Positions 43,280 through 52,399 of a DNA stretch of 64,000 nucleotides are shown one piece after another. The stretch lies in contig NZ_FTMD01000023.1 of the NCBI RefSeq assembly GCF_900156155.1, positions 1-64,000 on the forward strand. The letters are read 5' to 3'. Source of the DNA: Aromatoleum tolulyticum (GTDB lineage: Bacteria > Pseudomonadota > Gammaproteobacteria > Burkholderiales > Rhodocyclaceae). A program made the position numbers and the translations under genes. The notes beneath the pieces were generated by a model. The model saw nothing but the letters and a program-made list of their open reading frames with translations, was not told where the DNA came from and ran no database searches. Within the stretch, counting starts at the first letter, position 1. Each line of letters opens with the position of its first letter.

Positions 43280-44458
43280 CTAGCGGCCCGATGCCCTGCG
43301 ACGGTCTTCATCGTAGGCGAACACCACGCGACCGTCGCGTACCTCGCCCATGAAAATATCATGGACGCTGGTAATCGTCTCGTGGCGGTCCTTCGAAAAG
43401 GGGGTGCGATACGTCATGACCACGCCCTCGATCTTCTCGTTCAGGTTTTCCAGCGCCTCGCGGACGCGGTCGCCATCGGTGGTGCCGGCCTGGCGGATCG
43501 CAGCGGCGAGCAGAAGGAGCGAATCATACCCCTGTGCGGCGGCAGGAGGGACCGGAATGCGTCCGCTGCCGGTCGATGCGCGCCACGCGTCGATGAAGGT
43601 CTTGCGACGCGGGCTCGTCGGTTCCGGTATGAATGTCTGTGGCATGCGTGCGCCTTCGGCGTTGGGTCCGGCGTTGTCGATGAAGTTCGACATCGCCAGC
43701 GTCCAGCTGCCAATCAGCGGCACGCGCCAGTTGATGCGTGCCATGCCGTTGGCGATCTGCGCGAGTTCCGGGCCGATGCCGTAGGTCAGGATCGCTTCCG
43801 CGCCGGCGTCGCGCGCACGGCGCAACTGCATCGTCATGTCGGTCTGCTGGAGATTGAAGCGCTCGACGGCGACCGGCTTCAGGTTGCGCTCGGCGAGCGT
43901 GCGTTCGAGGTCCTCGCGTCCGAGCTGGCCGTAGTTCGTGGCGTCGTGGAAGATCGCGACGTGCTTCAGTCCGCGTCGCTCGACGGCTTCGCTGACGATC
44001 ATCGCCGCCTGTATCGTGTCGCTGGCGGAGACGCGGAAGACGAAGTTGTCCGGATGCTGCGGGGGCAGGAATTGCCGGGTCACGACGGAGCCCGTGGCGA
44101 CCGAGGTGATCACCGGGATGCGTGCTTCCTGGTAGAAGCGCTGGCTCGCGAGGGCGACGCCGGTGTTGGCGATGCCCAGCCCTGCGACGACGCGCTGCCT
44201 GGTGATGAGCTCCTGCACGACCTGTGCGCCGCGCTCGTTGCGCGCCTCGTCGTCGCGTTCCACCAGTTCGATCGGGCGCCCCAGCACGCCGCCCCGCGCA
44301 TTCAGTTCGGCGGCGGCGATGCGGATGCCCTCGCGCATGGATATCCCCATCGGGCTGGAGCCGCCTGTGAACGGACCGGACACCCCGATGCGTACGGGAT
44401 CGGCCGCCAGTGCGGGCTGGGCGAGGAGATACAGCAGTGCAAGGATCAGGCGCAGCAC
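43280..44458 (-). CDS. ABC transporter periplasmic binding protein, LivK type
   Basis: The 392-residue protein has a signal peptide (LILALLYLLAQPALA then ADPVRIG) and the Peripla_BP_6 fold (GVSGPFTGGSSPMGISMREGIRIAAAELNARGGVLGRPIELVERDDEA, and IFHDATNYGQLGREDLERTLAE). Such proteins bind branched-chain amino acids or aromatic and other acids for ABC import. No permease or ATPase gene is adjacent, so it may serve a distant transporter or act as a sensor partner of the divergent kinase. The start is a GTG, and the substrate cannot be read from the sequence. Confidence 0.88.
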   Translation of the reverse strand: MLRLILALLYLLAQPALAADPVRIGVSGPFTGGSSPMGISMREGIRIAAAELNARGGVLGRPIELVERDDEARNERGAQVVQELITRQRVVAGLGIANTGVALASQRFYQEARIPVITSVATGSVVTRQFLPPQHPDNFVFRVSASDTIQAAMIVSEAVERRGLKHVAIFHDATNYGQLGREDLERTLAERNLKPVAVERFNLQQTDMTMQLRRARDAGAEAILTYGIGPELAQIANGMARINWRVPLIGSWTLAMSNFIDNAGPNAEGARMPQTFIPEPTSPRRKTFIDAWRASTGSGRIPVPPAAAQGYDSLLLLAAAIRQAGTTDGDRVREALENLNEKIEGVVMTYRTPFSKDRHETITSVHDIFMGEVRDGRVVFAYDEDRRRASGR

Positions 44459-44675
44459 GCGGAAATCTCACGTCAGATGGGCAAGGCCACCAATGTACGT
44501 TCGGTGCCGGTCCGGCAGAATTGGCGGAAACCCGAAGCGTCGCGAGAGCTTTTAGGGGAAAACCCGACTGACGCCGGCGCGCTGCCGCCATGACAATTGC
44601 GGCGGACCGGGCCGCTTGCGCGGATGCGCGCGTTGGCGGTCCGTCGTCCGATCCTGCCGCCTGCTCCGCATTCCG

Positions 44676-47405
44676 ATGCCCGAATCCGCCGAATCCGCCG
44701 AATCCGCCGAATCCGGCCGCCTTGCGCGGACCCGACTGTACTGGACCGCCCCTTATGTGGCGGTGGGCATCTTCGCGCTCACGATGCTGGGTCTGGTGTG
44801 GCTGCTGCAGTTGCGCGACGCCGAAACGCAGCGCAACGCGGTCGCCCGCGACGTGCAGTGGGCGGAACAGACGATGCGCCTGCACATGCAGGGCACCGAG
44901 GAGTTCCTGAGCCAGCTCGCCCGCGATCTGGCCGTGTCGGCGCTCGACCAGAATGGCTTCCAGGTGCGTGCCAACCAGCACATCGCCAACAACGGTGAAT
45001 TGGTGAACGTCGTCTGGGTCGGCCCGGAAGAGCTGGTGCGCTGGACCGCGCCCTTCGATACCACCGACTGGCTGACGGGCGACGCGCTGTCGCGCGTGCA
45101 GGCGGCCACCCTGTACCGGGCGCGGGACACCGGGCATGCCACCTACGGCGAGGCCTACCAGACGCCGGGCAAGCGCCACGTGCTGGACGTGTTCGTGCCG
45201 GTGCGGCACGGGCGCGAGTTCCTCGGTGCGATCGTCGGCGTGTATTCGATCGAGCGCGTGCTGCAGTACCTTGTGCCGAGCTGGTTCGGCGAGAAGTACC
45301 ATCTCGCGCTGATCGGCCCGCAGGGCGAGACGCTGGCGGTGAATTCCAGCGTCGTGGACCTCGACCAGTCGATTTCGTATTCGATTCCGCTCGACCCGCC
45401 CGGCACCGGCCTCGTGCTGCGCGCAACGGCCTTCCGCACCCCCAGCCAGCTGCCGCAGGCCCTGCCGACGGCGATGATCATCGGGCTGTCGGTGATCGTG
45501 TTGTGGACCCTATGGCTGCTGCGTTCGCACGTACAGCGGCGCGTGCGCGTCGAGAAGGAGCGCGACCGGCTGTTCAACCTGTCGCTCGACCTGCTGTGCA
45601 TCGTCGGTCTGGACGGCGTGTTCCGGCGCGCGAACCCGGCGTTCGAGCGCATCCTCGGCTATCTGCCGGACGACTTGCCCGGGCGTCCGCTGCTCGATCT
45701 CGTCCACGCCGATGACGTCCCCTTCGCCGTCGAGCAGATGCGTCGGCTCGCGGAAGGTCAGCCGGTGAGCTTCGAGATCCGCTGCCGCTGTGCCGACGGC
45801 AGCTTTCGCTGGCTCGACTGGAGCATCAATCCGGTGCGCGAGGAAAAGCTGGTGTATGCCGTCGCGCACGACATCACCGGGCGCAAGGCGGGCGAGGAGG
45901 CGCTGCGGGCGGAATCGGCCTTCCGCAAGGCGATGGAAGAGTCGGTGATGACCGGCATGCGCGCGATCGACCTCACGGGCCGGATCATCTATGTGAACTC
46001 CGCCTTCTGCCGCATGGTCGGCTTCGAGCAGGAGGAGCTCCTCGGTGCGACGCGGCCCTTCCCGTACTGGGCGCCGGAGGAGTTGGAGCTGTGCAGCCAA
46101 AACCTCGACCTGACCCTGCTGGGACGTGCGCCGCCGAGCGGTTTCGAGATGCACATCCGGCGCAAGAACGGCGAGCGCATCGACGCGCGCTTCTACCTTT
46201 CGCCGCTGATCGACGCCAACGGCGTGCAGACCGGCTGGATGGCCTCGGTCACCGACATTACCGAACCCAAGCGCATCCGCGCCGCGCTCGAAGCCGCGCA
46301 CGAGCGCTTCGAAGCGGTGCTGGACGGTCTCGAGGCGGCGGTGTTCGTGGCCGATGCACGTACCGACGAGATCCTGTTCGCCAACCGCGCGTTCAAGAGC
46401 ATCCACGGTTTCGATGCCGTGGGCCGGACGGTGCGCGGTGTCGCCGTGCCGCAGCCGGAACGCGGCGACTACCCGGTCGACCCGCGCGGCCTGACCGCCG
46501 CCGACCTGCCGCGCGAGCTGTTCGATGGCGAACTGCAGCATCCGTTGTCCGGACGCTGGTACCACGTGCGCGAGCATGCGACGCGCTGGGTGGACGGGCG
46601 CGTTGTGCGCATGGGCATCGCGACCGACATCACCGAGCGCAAGCAGACCGCCGAAGTCTCGCGCCAGCAGGCCGAGCGCCTGCAGCGCACCTCGCGCCTG
46701 ATCACGATGGGCGAGATGGCGTCCACGCTCGCGCACGAGCTCAACCAGCCGCTGTCGGCCATTGCCAACTACTGCATGGGCTGCGTGACGCGCATCCAGT
46801 CGGGTAGCGTGCGCGAGGAGGATTTGCTGGCGGCGATGCAGAAGGCGAGCTTCCAGGCCGAGCGCGCCGGCAAGATCATCCGCCGCATCCGCGAGTTCGT
46901 AAAAAAGAGCGAGCCGCGCCGCAGCGCCGTGCAGATTTCCGACGTCCTCGACGACGCGATCGGTTTTGCCGAGATCGACGCCCGGCGCATGAGTTCGCGC
47001 ATCGTGCCGGAGGTGGCTCCGGACCTGCCGGCAGTGTTCGCGGACCGCATCATGATCGAGCAGGTGGTCCTGAACCTGATCAAAAACGGCATCGATGCGA
47101 TGGCCGACCTGCCGCCCGAGCAGCGCGTGCTGACGGTGCGCGCACGCGCGCTGGGACCGAGGGCAGTCGAAGTGGCCGTGATCGACCGCGGCCACGGCAT
47201 CGGCGACGAGGAGCGCGGCCACCTGTTCACGCCCTTCTACACAACCAAGTCGGAAGGCATGGGGATGGGCCTCAACATCTGCCGCTCGATCATCGAATTT
47301 CATGACGGACGATTGATTGTGGACTCCAATCCGGAAGGGGGTACCATCTTCTCATTCACCTTGCCCACCGAGATCGCCAGTGACCGCACCGTCCGCCGAA
47401 GCTGA
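44676..47405 (+). CDS. Membrane PAS sensor histidine kinase
   Basis: The 909-residue kinase has a repetitive SAE N-terminus (residues 3-13), a first membrane helix (about 24-44) and a periplasmic CHASE- or Cache-like sensor (45-263). A second membrane helix (about 265-284) leads to three PAS domains (roughly 300-420, 420-545, 545-670). The HisKA motif is TLAHELNQPLSAIANY (His687), and the HATPase has NLIKNGIDAM and GMGMGLNICRSIIE. The HELNQPLSAI form is typical of FixL/DctB-type kinases. The frame opens at 44616, but the ATG at 44676 places the helix near the N-terminus. It overlaps the FixJ-type regulator gene. The signal is unknown; the divergent binding protein is a plausible partner. Confidence 0.87.
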   Translation: MPESAESAESAESGRLARTRLYWTAPYVAVGIFALTMLGLVWLLQLRDAETQRNAVARDVQWAEQTMRLHMQGTEEFLSQLARDLAVSALDQNGFQVRANQHIANNGELVNVVWVGPEELVRWTAPFDTTDWLTGDALSRVQAATLYRARDTGHATYGEAYQTPGKRHVLDVFVPVRHGREFLGAIVGVYSIERVLQYLVPSWFGEKYHLALIGPQGETLAVNSSVVDLDQSISYSIPLDPPGTGLVLRATAFRTPSQLPQALPTAMIIGLSVIVLWTLWLLRSHVQRRVRVEKERDRLFNLSLDLLCIVGLDGVFRRANPAFERILGYLPDDLPGRPLLDLVHADDVPFAVEQMRRLAEGQPVSFEIRCRCADGSFRWLDWSINPVREEKLVYAVAHDITGRKAGEEALRAESAFRKAMEESVMTGMRAIDLTGRIIYVNSAFCRMVGFEQEELLGATRPFPYWAPEELELCSQNLDLTLLGRAPPSGFEMHIRRKNGERIDARFYLSPLIDANGVQTGWMASVTDITEPKRIRAALEAAHERFEAVLDGLEAAVFVADARTDEILFANRAFKSIHGFDAVGRTVRGVAVPQPERGDYPVDPRGLTAADLPRELFDGELQHPLSGRWYHVREHATRWVDGRVVRMGIATDITERKQTAEVSRQQAERLQRTSRLITMGEMASTLAHELNQPLSAIANYCMGCVTRIQSGSVREEDLLAAMQKASFQAERAGKIIRRIREFVKKSEPRRSAVQISDVLDDAIGFAEIDARRMSSRIVPEVAPDLPAVFADRIMIEQVVLNLIKNGIDAMADLPPEQRVLTVRARALGPRAVEVAVIDRGHGIGDEERGHLFTPFYTTKSEGMGMGLNICRSIIEFHDGRLIVDSNPEGGTIFSFTLPTEIASDRTVRRS
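44682..44717 (+). repeat. 9-bp tandem repeat within the kinase N-terminus
   Basis: The unit GAATCCGCC occurs four times in tandem (44682, 44691, 44700, 44709; the last unit ends GGC). It encodes an in-frame ESA/SAE run near the N-terminus. The unit is a multiple of three, so copy-number change would lengthen or shorten the peptide without a frameshift. Confidence 0.8.
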
Positions 47406-48015
47406 ACAATGCATCTACATCGTCGATGACGACGAAGCCCTGCGCGATTCGCTCGTGTGGCTGCTCGAAGCGAGCGGGCATCGCGTGCGGGCATGGGAAT
47501 CCGCCGAAAGCTTCCTGCGCGACTGCCTCCCGGCGATGACGGGCTGTCTCGTGCTCGACGTGCGCATGCCGGGTATGAGCGGGCTGGAACTCTTCGAGGA
47601 ACTCAAGCGCCGCCACTTCACGCTGCCGGTGATTTTCATCACCGGCCATGGCGACGTGCCGATGGCAGTATCGGCGGTGAAGAAAGGCGCCGTCGATTTC
47701 ATCGAGAAGCCCTTCAGCGAGCGCGACATGCTGAACCTGATCGCGGAATGCCTCGCTGCGGAGCAGCAGAACCGCGACAAGCGGCAGCTCGAGGCGGAGA
47801 CCGCACGGCGCCTGACGCACCTTACGCAGCGCGAGCGGGAGGTGCTGGATCTCATCATCGCGGGCAAACTCAACAAGCAGATTGCCGACGTGCTCGGCAT
47901 CAGCATCAAGACGGTGGAAGTTCACCGGGCGCGTGTGATGGAGAAGATGGAGGCCAACTCGCTGGCCGAACTCGTGCAGAACGTGCTGGCGGCGCCCGGA
48001 GGTGGCGGCCGCTGA
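47380..48015 (+). CDS. FixJ/NarL-type response regulator
   Basis: The 211-residue regulator has a receiver domain (Asp16-Asp18 acidic pocket, phosphoacceptor Asp60 in VLDVRMPG, Lys110 in EKPF). A LuxR-type helix-turn-helix follows (LTQREREVLDLIIAGKLNKQIADVLGISIKTVEVHRARVMEKM). It is the FixJ/DctR/StyR class and partners the kinase just upstream. GTG at 47380, overlapping the kinase stop by 26 nt, gives the family length and is preferred over the more upstream opening at 47317. The target genes are unknown. The cytochrome c gene 30 nt downstream may be co-transcribed. Confidence 0.88.
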   Translation: MTAPSAEAEQCIYIVDDDEALRDSLVWLLEASGHRVRAWESAESFLRDCLPAMTGCLVLDVRMPGMSGLELFEELKRRHFTLPVIFITGHGDVPMAVSAVKKGAVDFIEKPFSERDMLNLIAECLAAEQQNRDKRQLEAETARRLTHLTQREREVLDLIIAGKLNKQIADVLGISIKTVEVHRARVMEKMEANSLAELVQNVLAAPGGGGR

Positions 48016-48045
48016 CGGATGTGCCGCCTGTTGCGGAGGGGAAAC

Positions 48046-48645
48046 ATGAGCGTCGGGAAGTGTCTGGTCGCAGTCCTCATCCTCGCGTGCGTGGCACCGG
48101 CGATCGCCGCCCCCGACCGGCCGGCGGAGCAGCTGGTCCGCGAGCGCTGCCGCAAGTGCCACGGCGTGAGCGGACTCAGCGGCGAGGCCGAGTTTCCCAA
48201 GCTCGCGGGCCAGGACGTCGAGTACCTCACCCGGCAGATGGCCAACTTCAAGACCGGCGTGCGCACCAGCAAGCGCATGAAGCAGCGCGTCGAAGACCTC
48301 TCGGGTGGCGAAATGCGCGCACTGGCCGAGTATTTCAGCGCAAAGCCGATGGTGCCGGAGCAGGGCGCCGACCCGGCGCAGGTCGACATCGGCCGCCGCA
48401 TCTACTATTCCGGCATCCCCGCAAAAGGCGTCACCGCCTGTACCACCTGTCACGGGCCGCAGGGCCGCGGCGCGATGTACCTGCCGCGCCTCGCCGGCCA
48501 GCACGCGCAATATCTCGCTGCGCAGTTGCGGGCCTTCCGCGAGCATTCCCGCACCTCACCCAACATGGTCATGCATACGGTCGTCGAGAACATCGCCGAC
48601 CCGGAGATCGAGGCCGTCGCAAGGTTCCTCAGCGTGATGGAGTGA
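48046..48645 (+). CDS. Diheme cytochrome c, c4 type
   Basis: The 199-residue protein has a signal peptide (LVAVLILACVAPAIA) and two CXXCH heme motifs (CRKCH with Cys35 and His39, CTTCH with Cys132 and His136). Each is followed by the cytochrome-c domain pattern (FPKLAGQDVEYLTRQMANFKTG and LPRLAGQHAQYLAAQLRAFREHSR). This two-domain repeat is the cytochrome c4 layout, a periplasmic electron carrier. GGAGG sits 5-6 nt before the ATG at 48046. It follows the response regulator by 30 nt and is followed by a hairpin and the MCP promoter. Confidence 0.9.
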   Translation: MSVGKCLVAVLILACVAPAIAAPDRPAEQLVRERCRKCHGVSGLSGEAEFPKLAGQDVEYLTRQMANFKTGVRTSKRMKQRVEDLSGGEMRALAEYFSAKPMVPEQGADPAQVDIGRRIYYSGIPAKGVTACTTCHGPQGRGAMYLPRLAGQHAQYLAAQLRAFREHSRTSPNMVMHTVVENIADPEIEAVARFLSVME

Positions 48646-48653
48646 GTGCCGCC

Positions 48654-48686
48654 GGTCGGCGCCCGTCGACCGCGTTGACGCCGACC
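48654..48686 (+). other. Hairpin after the cytochrome c gene
   Basis: GGTCGGCG (48654-48661) and CGCCGACC (48679-48686) form a perfect 8-bp stem with a 17-nt loop, 9 nt past the cytochrome stop. No T-run follows. It may end the kinase-regulator-cytochrome transcript before the MCP gene. Confidence 0.35.
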
Positions 48687-48698
48687 TGTCACCGGGGC

Positions 48699-48725
48699 TC
48701 AAGTTTGGGTGCATGCGCCCGTTAA
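48699..48725 (+). promoter_or_regulatory. Sigma-28 (FliA) promoter upstream of the MCP gene
   Basis: TCAAGTTT (48699-48706) is followed after exactly 11 nt by CCCGTTAA (48718-48725). The -35 box differs from TAAAGTTT by one base. The -10 box shares CCGTTAA with the fliC promoter. The leader to the ATG is about 45 nt. The chemoreceptor is thus a probable late flagellar gene. Confidence 0.75.
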
Positions 48726-48774
48726 TGGTCGTTATTAAATTAATATTTGCGGCCATTAATTTTGTTGGGGGTAT

Positions 48775-50418
48775 ATGGTGCCAAACCTGTATGGTCTGAG
48801 TGTGGGATTTCGCTTGCGCCTCATCGTGATCGTGGCGTTCGTTCTGTTCGCCGCGGTGATGGCCCAGGCTGTGGTCTCTTTCCGCGGGGCGATGGAGGGC
48901 GAGCGCAAGGGAAGCGTCCAGCATGCGGTCGAGTCCGTGCATGGGACGCTCGAGTACTTCCACAAGCGCGAAACGTCGGGCGAGATGAGCCGCGAGGACG
49001 CGCAGGCCGCTGCGAAAGCCGCGATCAAGGGACTGCGCCACGGCGAGGGTGAATACTTCTTCATCACCGACATGCACCCGCACACCCTGATGCATCCGAT
49101 CAAGCCGGAGCTCGACGGGCGGGACATGACCAATGTCGCCGACCCCAAGGGCAAGCGCCTGTTCGTCGAGTTCGTCGAGGTCGTGCGCAAGGACGGCGCC
49201 GGCTTTGTCGACTATCTCTGGCCCAAGCCGGGCGAGAGCGAGCCGCAGCCGAAGATTTCCTACGTCAAGACTTTCGCCCCCTGGGGCTGGATCCTCGGGA
49301 CCGGCGTCTATGTGAACGACATGGATCGGGTCTTCTGGCGTCAGACGATGCAGACTCTGGTCTTTGCCGGCATTGCGGTGCTGTTGCTGGTCCTGGTGTC
49401 GTGGCGCATCGGTCGCGGCATCCTGCGCCAGCTCGGTGGCGAGCCGTCGGACCTGCAGCGCATCGCCGCGCGGATCGCAGAGCGCGACCTGACTTCACAC
49501 GTCAAGGTGAAGGAGGGCGATTCGCGCAGCATCACCTACGCGATGGACCAGATGCAGTCGCGGCTGGCCGAAGTCATCCGGCGCGTGCGCGACAATGCTC
49601 ACGACGTCACCGACGCCGTGCGCCAGGCGGCCGATGCCGGACAGGCGATCCACGACTCTGCGCTGCACCAGACCGAAGTCGCCGGCAGTACCGCCGCCGC
49701 CATCGAGCAGATGGCCGTGAGCATCGCCCATGTGTCCGAGAACACCGACGAGGCGCGCGGCAATTCGCAGCGCACCGCGGAGGTCGCGCAACGCGGCGAA
49801 GACCTCGCCCGCGACGCCTCGGAGGGTATTGCCCAGATTTCGGAGACGGTCGCCGGTGCGGCGAAGCAGATCCAGGTGCTGCGCGACCGCTCCGGCGAGA
49901 TCGGCGAGATCGCCGACGTGATCCGCGAAATTTCCGACCAGACCAACCTGCTCGCGCTCAACGCCGCGATCGAGGCCGCCCGTGCGGGCGAGCAGGGCCG
50001 CGGCTTCGCCGTCGTCGCCGACGAAGTGCGCAAGCTCGCCGAGCGCACCGGCGCGGCCACGGCGCAGATCTCGCAGGTGATCCAGGCCGTGAAGGCCGAG
50101 ACCGAAAGCGCGGTGGCGAGCATCGAGCAGATCGTGCCCAAGGTCGATTCCGGCGCACGCCGCTCCCAGCAGGCGGCCGATGCGCTGCGCGAAATCCGCG
50201 AGGGCGCGCGCGACACGCTCGGGCGCCTCGAAGACGTCGTCTCGTCGATGAAGGAACTGACCGCCGCCAGCAACAGCGTCGCCACCAACATGCAGGAAGT
50301 GGCGCAGATGGCTGAGCGCAGCAGCAGCGAAATCCGCAGCAGCACCGAATCGACCGAGAAGCTCAGGCACAGCGCCGAAGCGCTCGAAGCCCTCACCGCT
50401 GGCTTCCGCGTCGACTGA
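48775..50418 (+). CDS. Methyl-accepting chemotaxis protein with a single Cache domain
   Basis: The 547-residue chemoreceptor has a first membrane helix (about 14-36). The periplasmic single-Cache domain of the sCache_2 type (about 40-185) contains [27 protein letters not shown] and [19 protein letters not shown]. The second membrane helix ([19 protein letters not shown]), a HAMP linker and the signalling domain with the conserved hairpin tip [35 protein letters not shown] complete it. No C-terminal CheR-binding pentapeptide is present. The ligand is unknown; related Cache sensors bind small organic acids. Confidence 0.95.
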   Translation: MVPNLYGLSVGFRLRLIVIVAFVLFAAVMAQAVVSFRGAMEGERKGSVQHAVESVHGTLEYFHKRETSGEMSREDAQAAAKAAIKGLRHGEGEYFFITDMHPHTLMHPIKPELDGRDMTNVADPKGKRLFVEFVEVVRKDGAGFVDYLWPKPGESEPQPKISYVKTFAPWGWILGTGVYVNDMDRVFWRQTMQTLVFAGIAVLLLVLVSWRIGRGILRQLGGEPSDLQRIAARIAERDLTSHVKVKEGDSRSITYAMDQMQSRLAEVIRRVRDNAHDVTDAVRQAADAGQAIHDSALHQTEVAGSTAAAIEQMAVSIAHVSENTDEARGNSQRTAEVAQRGEDLARDASEGIAQISETVAGAAKQIQVLRDRSGEIGEIADVIREISDQTNLLALNAAIEAARAGEQGRGFAVVADEVRKLAERTGAATAQISQVIQAVKAETESAVASIEQIVPKVDSGARRSQQAADALREIREGARDTLGRLEDVVSSMKELTAASNSVATNMQEVAQMAERSSSEIRSSTESTEKLRHSAEALEALTAGFRVD

Positions 50419-50430
50419 AGCCCTTTCAAC

Positions 50431-50451
50431 ACGGGGCATTTTGCCCCGTTT
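50431..50451 (+). terminator. Terminator after the MCP gene
   Basis: ACGGGGCA (50431-50438) and TGCCCCGT (50442-50449) form a perfect 8-bp stem with a TTT loop, followed by TT. It lies 12 nt past the MCP stop. Confidence 0.65.
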
Positions 50452-50462
50452 GATCCTGGTCA

Positions 50463-50500
50463 AGAGAGCAAAGTTGACCGATCGGTAAACTTTGCTCTCT
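50463..50500 (+). promoter_or_regulatory. 38-bp palindrome upstream of iorA, likely operator
   Basis: The outer arms AGAGAGCAAAGTT (50463-50475) and AACTTTGCTCTCT (50488-50500) are perfectly complementary. The core ACCGATCGGT (50477-50486) is itself a perfect palindrome, so the whole 38 bp is symmetrical apart from one central-flank base pair. It ends 27 nt before the iorA ATG and has no T-run. The core resembles TetR-family operators such as those of phenylacetyl-CoA-responsive PaaR, which would suit an aromatic-amino-acid pathway; that link is inference. Confidence 0.55.
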
Positions 50501-50527
50501 CCGATTCACCTCATCCAGGGTCATCCC

Positions 50528-52399
50528 ATGCCTGTCACGCAGACCGTTCCCGCGGCCGCCCGCATGTTCCTGTCCGGCAACGACGCGGTCGCGCGTGCCG
50601 TCTGGGAAGCGGGCACCCGTGTCGCCGCCGCCTATCCGGGCACCCCGTCGACCGAGATCCTCGAAATCCTGTCGCGCCATTCCGGCCTGCACACCGAATG
50701 GTCGGTGAACGAGAAGGTCTCGATGGAAGTGGCCCTTGGTGCCTCGATGGTCGGCGCGCGCGCGTTCTGCGCGATGAAGCACGTGGGCCTCAACGTGGCC
50801 TCCGACGCGCTGATGACGATGACCGTCACCGGCACCGAAGGCGGCCTCGTGATTGCCGTCGCGGACGACGTCGGCATGTCCTCGTCGCAGAACGAGCAGG
50901 ATTCGCGCTACTGGGGGCGCTTCGCGCACGTCCCGGTGCTCGAGCCCGCCGACTCGCAGGAAGCCTACGCGATGACGCTCGCCGCCTTCGAGCTGTCCGA
51001 GCGCCTCAAGAGCCCCGTGATCCTGCGCCTGACGACGCGCATCTGCCATGTGAAGGGCGTGGTGCACACCGGCGAGCGCATCGAGATCGAGCCCAAGGGC
51101 TTCGTCAAGGACCCGCGCCACTGGGTCATGGTGCCGGGCAACGCCAAGCCGCGCCTGCCCTCGATGTTCGAACGCGAGGCCGCGGCGCGTGCCGAGGCGG
51201 AAGTCACCCCGCTCAACTTCCAGGTCGAGAGAAGCGACCGCCGCATCGGTTTCGTCACCTCCGGCCCCACCTTCATGCACGTGCGCGAGGCTTTCCCCGA
51301 CGCACCGGTGTTCAAGCTGGGCCTCTCCTGTCCGCCGCCGCTCGAAAGCCTGCGGCGCTTTGCCGCCACGGTCGACACTGTTCTGGTCGTCGAGGAAACC
51401 GAGCCCCTGCTCGAAACCGAGATGAAGGCCGCCGGCATCGCCTGCCACGGCAAGGACGTGCTGCCGCGCATCGGCGAACTCGCGCCCGACGTGCTGGAAC
51501 CCGCGGTCCGGCGCCTGCGCGGCGAGGTCGTGCCCGAGCCGGAGCATGTTCCGGCGCAGCAGGTTTTCCCGCGCCCGCCGACGATGTGCGTCGCCTGCCC
51601 GCACCTGGGCGTGTATTACACCCTGTCGCAGATGCGCAACGTCATCATCTCCGGCGACATCGGCTGCTACACGCTGGGCGCCGGCCATCCGTGGAACGCG
51701 CTCGACACCTGCATCTCCATGGGGGCGTCGATGGGCACCGCGCTGGGCATGGACAAGGGGCGCGGCAAGGTGGACGAGAACAAGAAGGTCGTCGCGGTGA
51801 TCGGCGACTCGACTTTCATGCACATGGGCATGCAGGGCCTGCTCGACATCACCTGGAACCGCGGCAACGTCACCGTGCTGCTGCTCGACAACCGCGCCGT
51901 CGGCATGACCGGCGGCCAGGACAACCCCGGCACCGGGCGCGACATCCACGGCGCGGAAACCACGCGCGTCGATTTCGCCAAGCTGTGCGAGGCGCTGGGC
52001 GTGAAGAAGGAGCGCATCCACGTCCTCGATCCCTACGAACTGCCGGTGCTGTTCAAGGCGCTGCGCGAGGAAACGAAGATCGAGGAGCCCTCGGTCATCA
52101 TCACCAATCGCCCGTGCGTGCTGATCGACCACTACCAGCCGGCCAAGTCCTACACGGTCGAGGAGGACCGCTGCACCGGTTGCGGCAACTGCGTCGAAGT
52201 CGGCTGCCCGGCGATCCACGTCACGCGGCGCGACAAGGTGATCAAGGCTTCGGGCAAGGAAGTCGACCTCTCCTTCGTGCGCATCGAAACCTCCGCCTGC
52301 ACCGGCTGCGGCCTGTGCGTGCAGCCCTGCGCACCCGCGGCCATCGTGCACGCCGATCCCGTGCAAAACGTCCAGTCCGTCCAGTTCGTCAGGAAATGA
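50528..52399 (+). CDS. iorA: Indolepyruvate:ferredoxin oxidoreductase, alpha subunit
   Basis: The 623-residue protein has an N-terminal pyrimidine-binding domain of 2-oxoacid ferredoxin oxidoreductases (SGNDAVARAVWEAGTRVAAAYPGTPSTEI). A central thiamine diphosphate domain follows (SGDIGCYTLGAGHPWNALDTCISMGASMG, then GDSTFMHMGMQGLLDITWNRGNVTVLLLDN). Two C-terminal [4Fe-4S] motifs complete it (C-x2-C-x2-C-x4-CP starting at Cys549, C-x2-C-x2-C-x3-C starting at Cys591). IorA with IorB oxidises aryl pyruvates to aryl-acetyl-CoA, or arylacetaldehyde in some cases, and passes electrons to ferredoxin. The ATG at 50528 is preferred to the ORF opening at 50492. A palindrome lies immediately upstream. 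Confidence 0.93.
   Translation: MPVTQTVPAAARMFLSGNDAVARAVWEAGTRVAAAYPGTPSTEILEILSRHSGLHTEWSVNEKVSMEVALGASMVGARAFCAMKHVGLNVASDALMTMTVTGTEGGLVIAVADDVGMSSSQNEQDSRYWGRFAHVPVLEPADSQEAYAMTLAAFELSERLKSPVILRLTTRICHVKGVVHTGERIEIEPKGFVKDPRHWVMVPGNAKPRLPSMFEREAAARAEAEVTPLNFQVERSDRRIGFVTSGPTFMHVREAFPDAPVFKLGLSCPPPLESLRRFAATVDTVLVVEETEPLLETEMKAAGIACHGKDVLPRIGELAPDVLEPAVRRLRGEVVPEPEHVPAQQVFPRPPTMCVACPHLGVYYTLSQMRNVIISGDIGCYTLGAGHPWNALDTCISMGASMGTALGMDKGRGKVDENKKVVAVIGDSTFMHMGMQGLLDITWNRGNVTVLLLDNRAVGMTGGQDNPGTGRDIHGAETTRVDFAKLCEALGVKKERIHVLDPYELPVLFKALREETKIEEPSVIITNRPCVLIDHYQPAKSYTVEEDRCTGCGNCVEVGCPAIHVTRRDKVIKASGKEVDLSFVRIETSACTGCGLCVQPCAPAAIVHADPVQNVQSVQFVRK

Noticed and set aside
43072-43362. Short ORFs in the aceE upstream gap
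   Set aside because: They overlap a promoter and a terminator, lack ribosome-binding sites and show no recognisable product.
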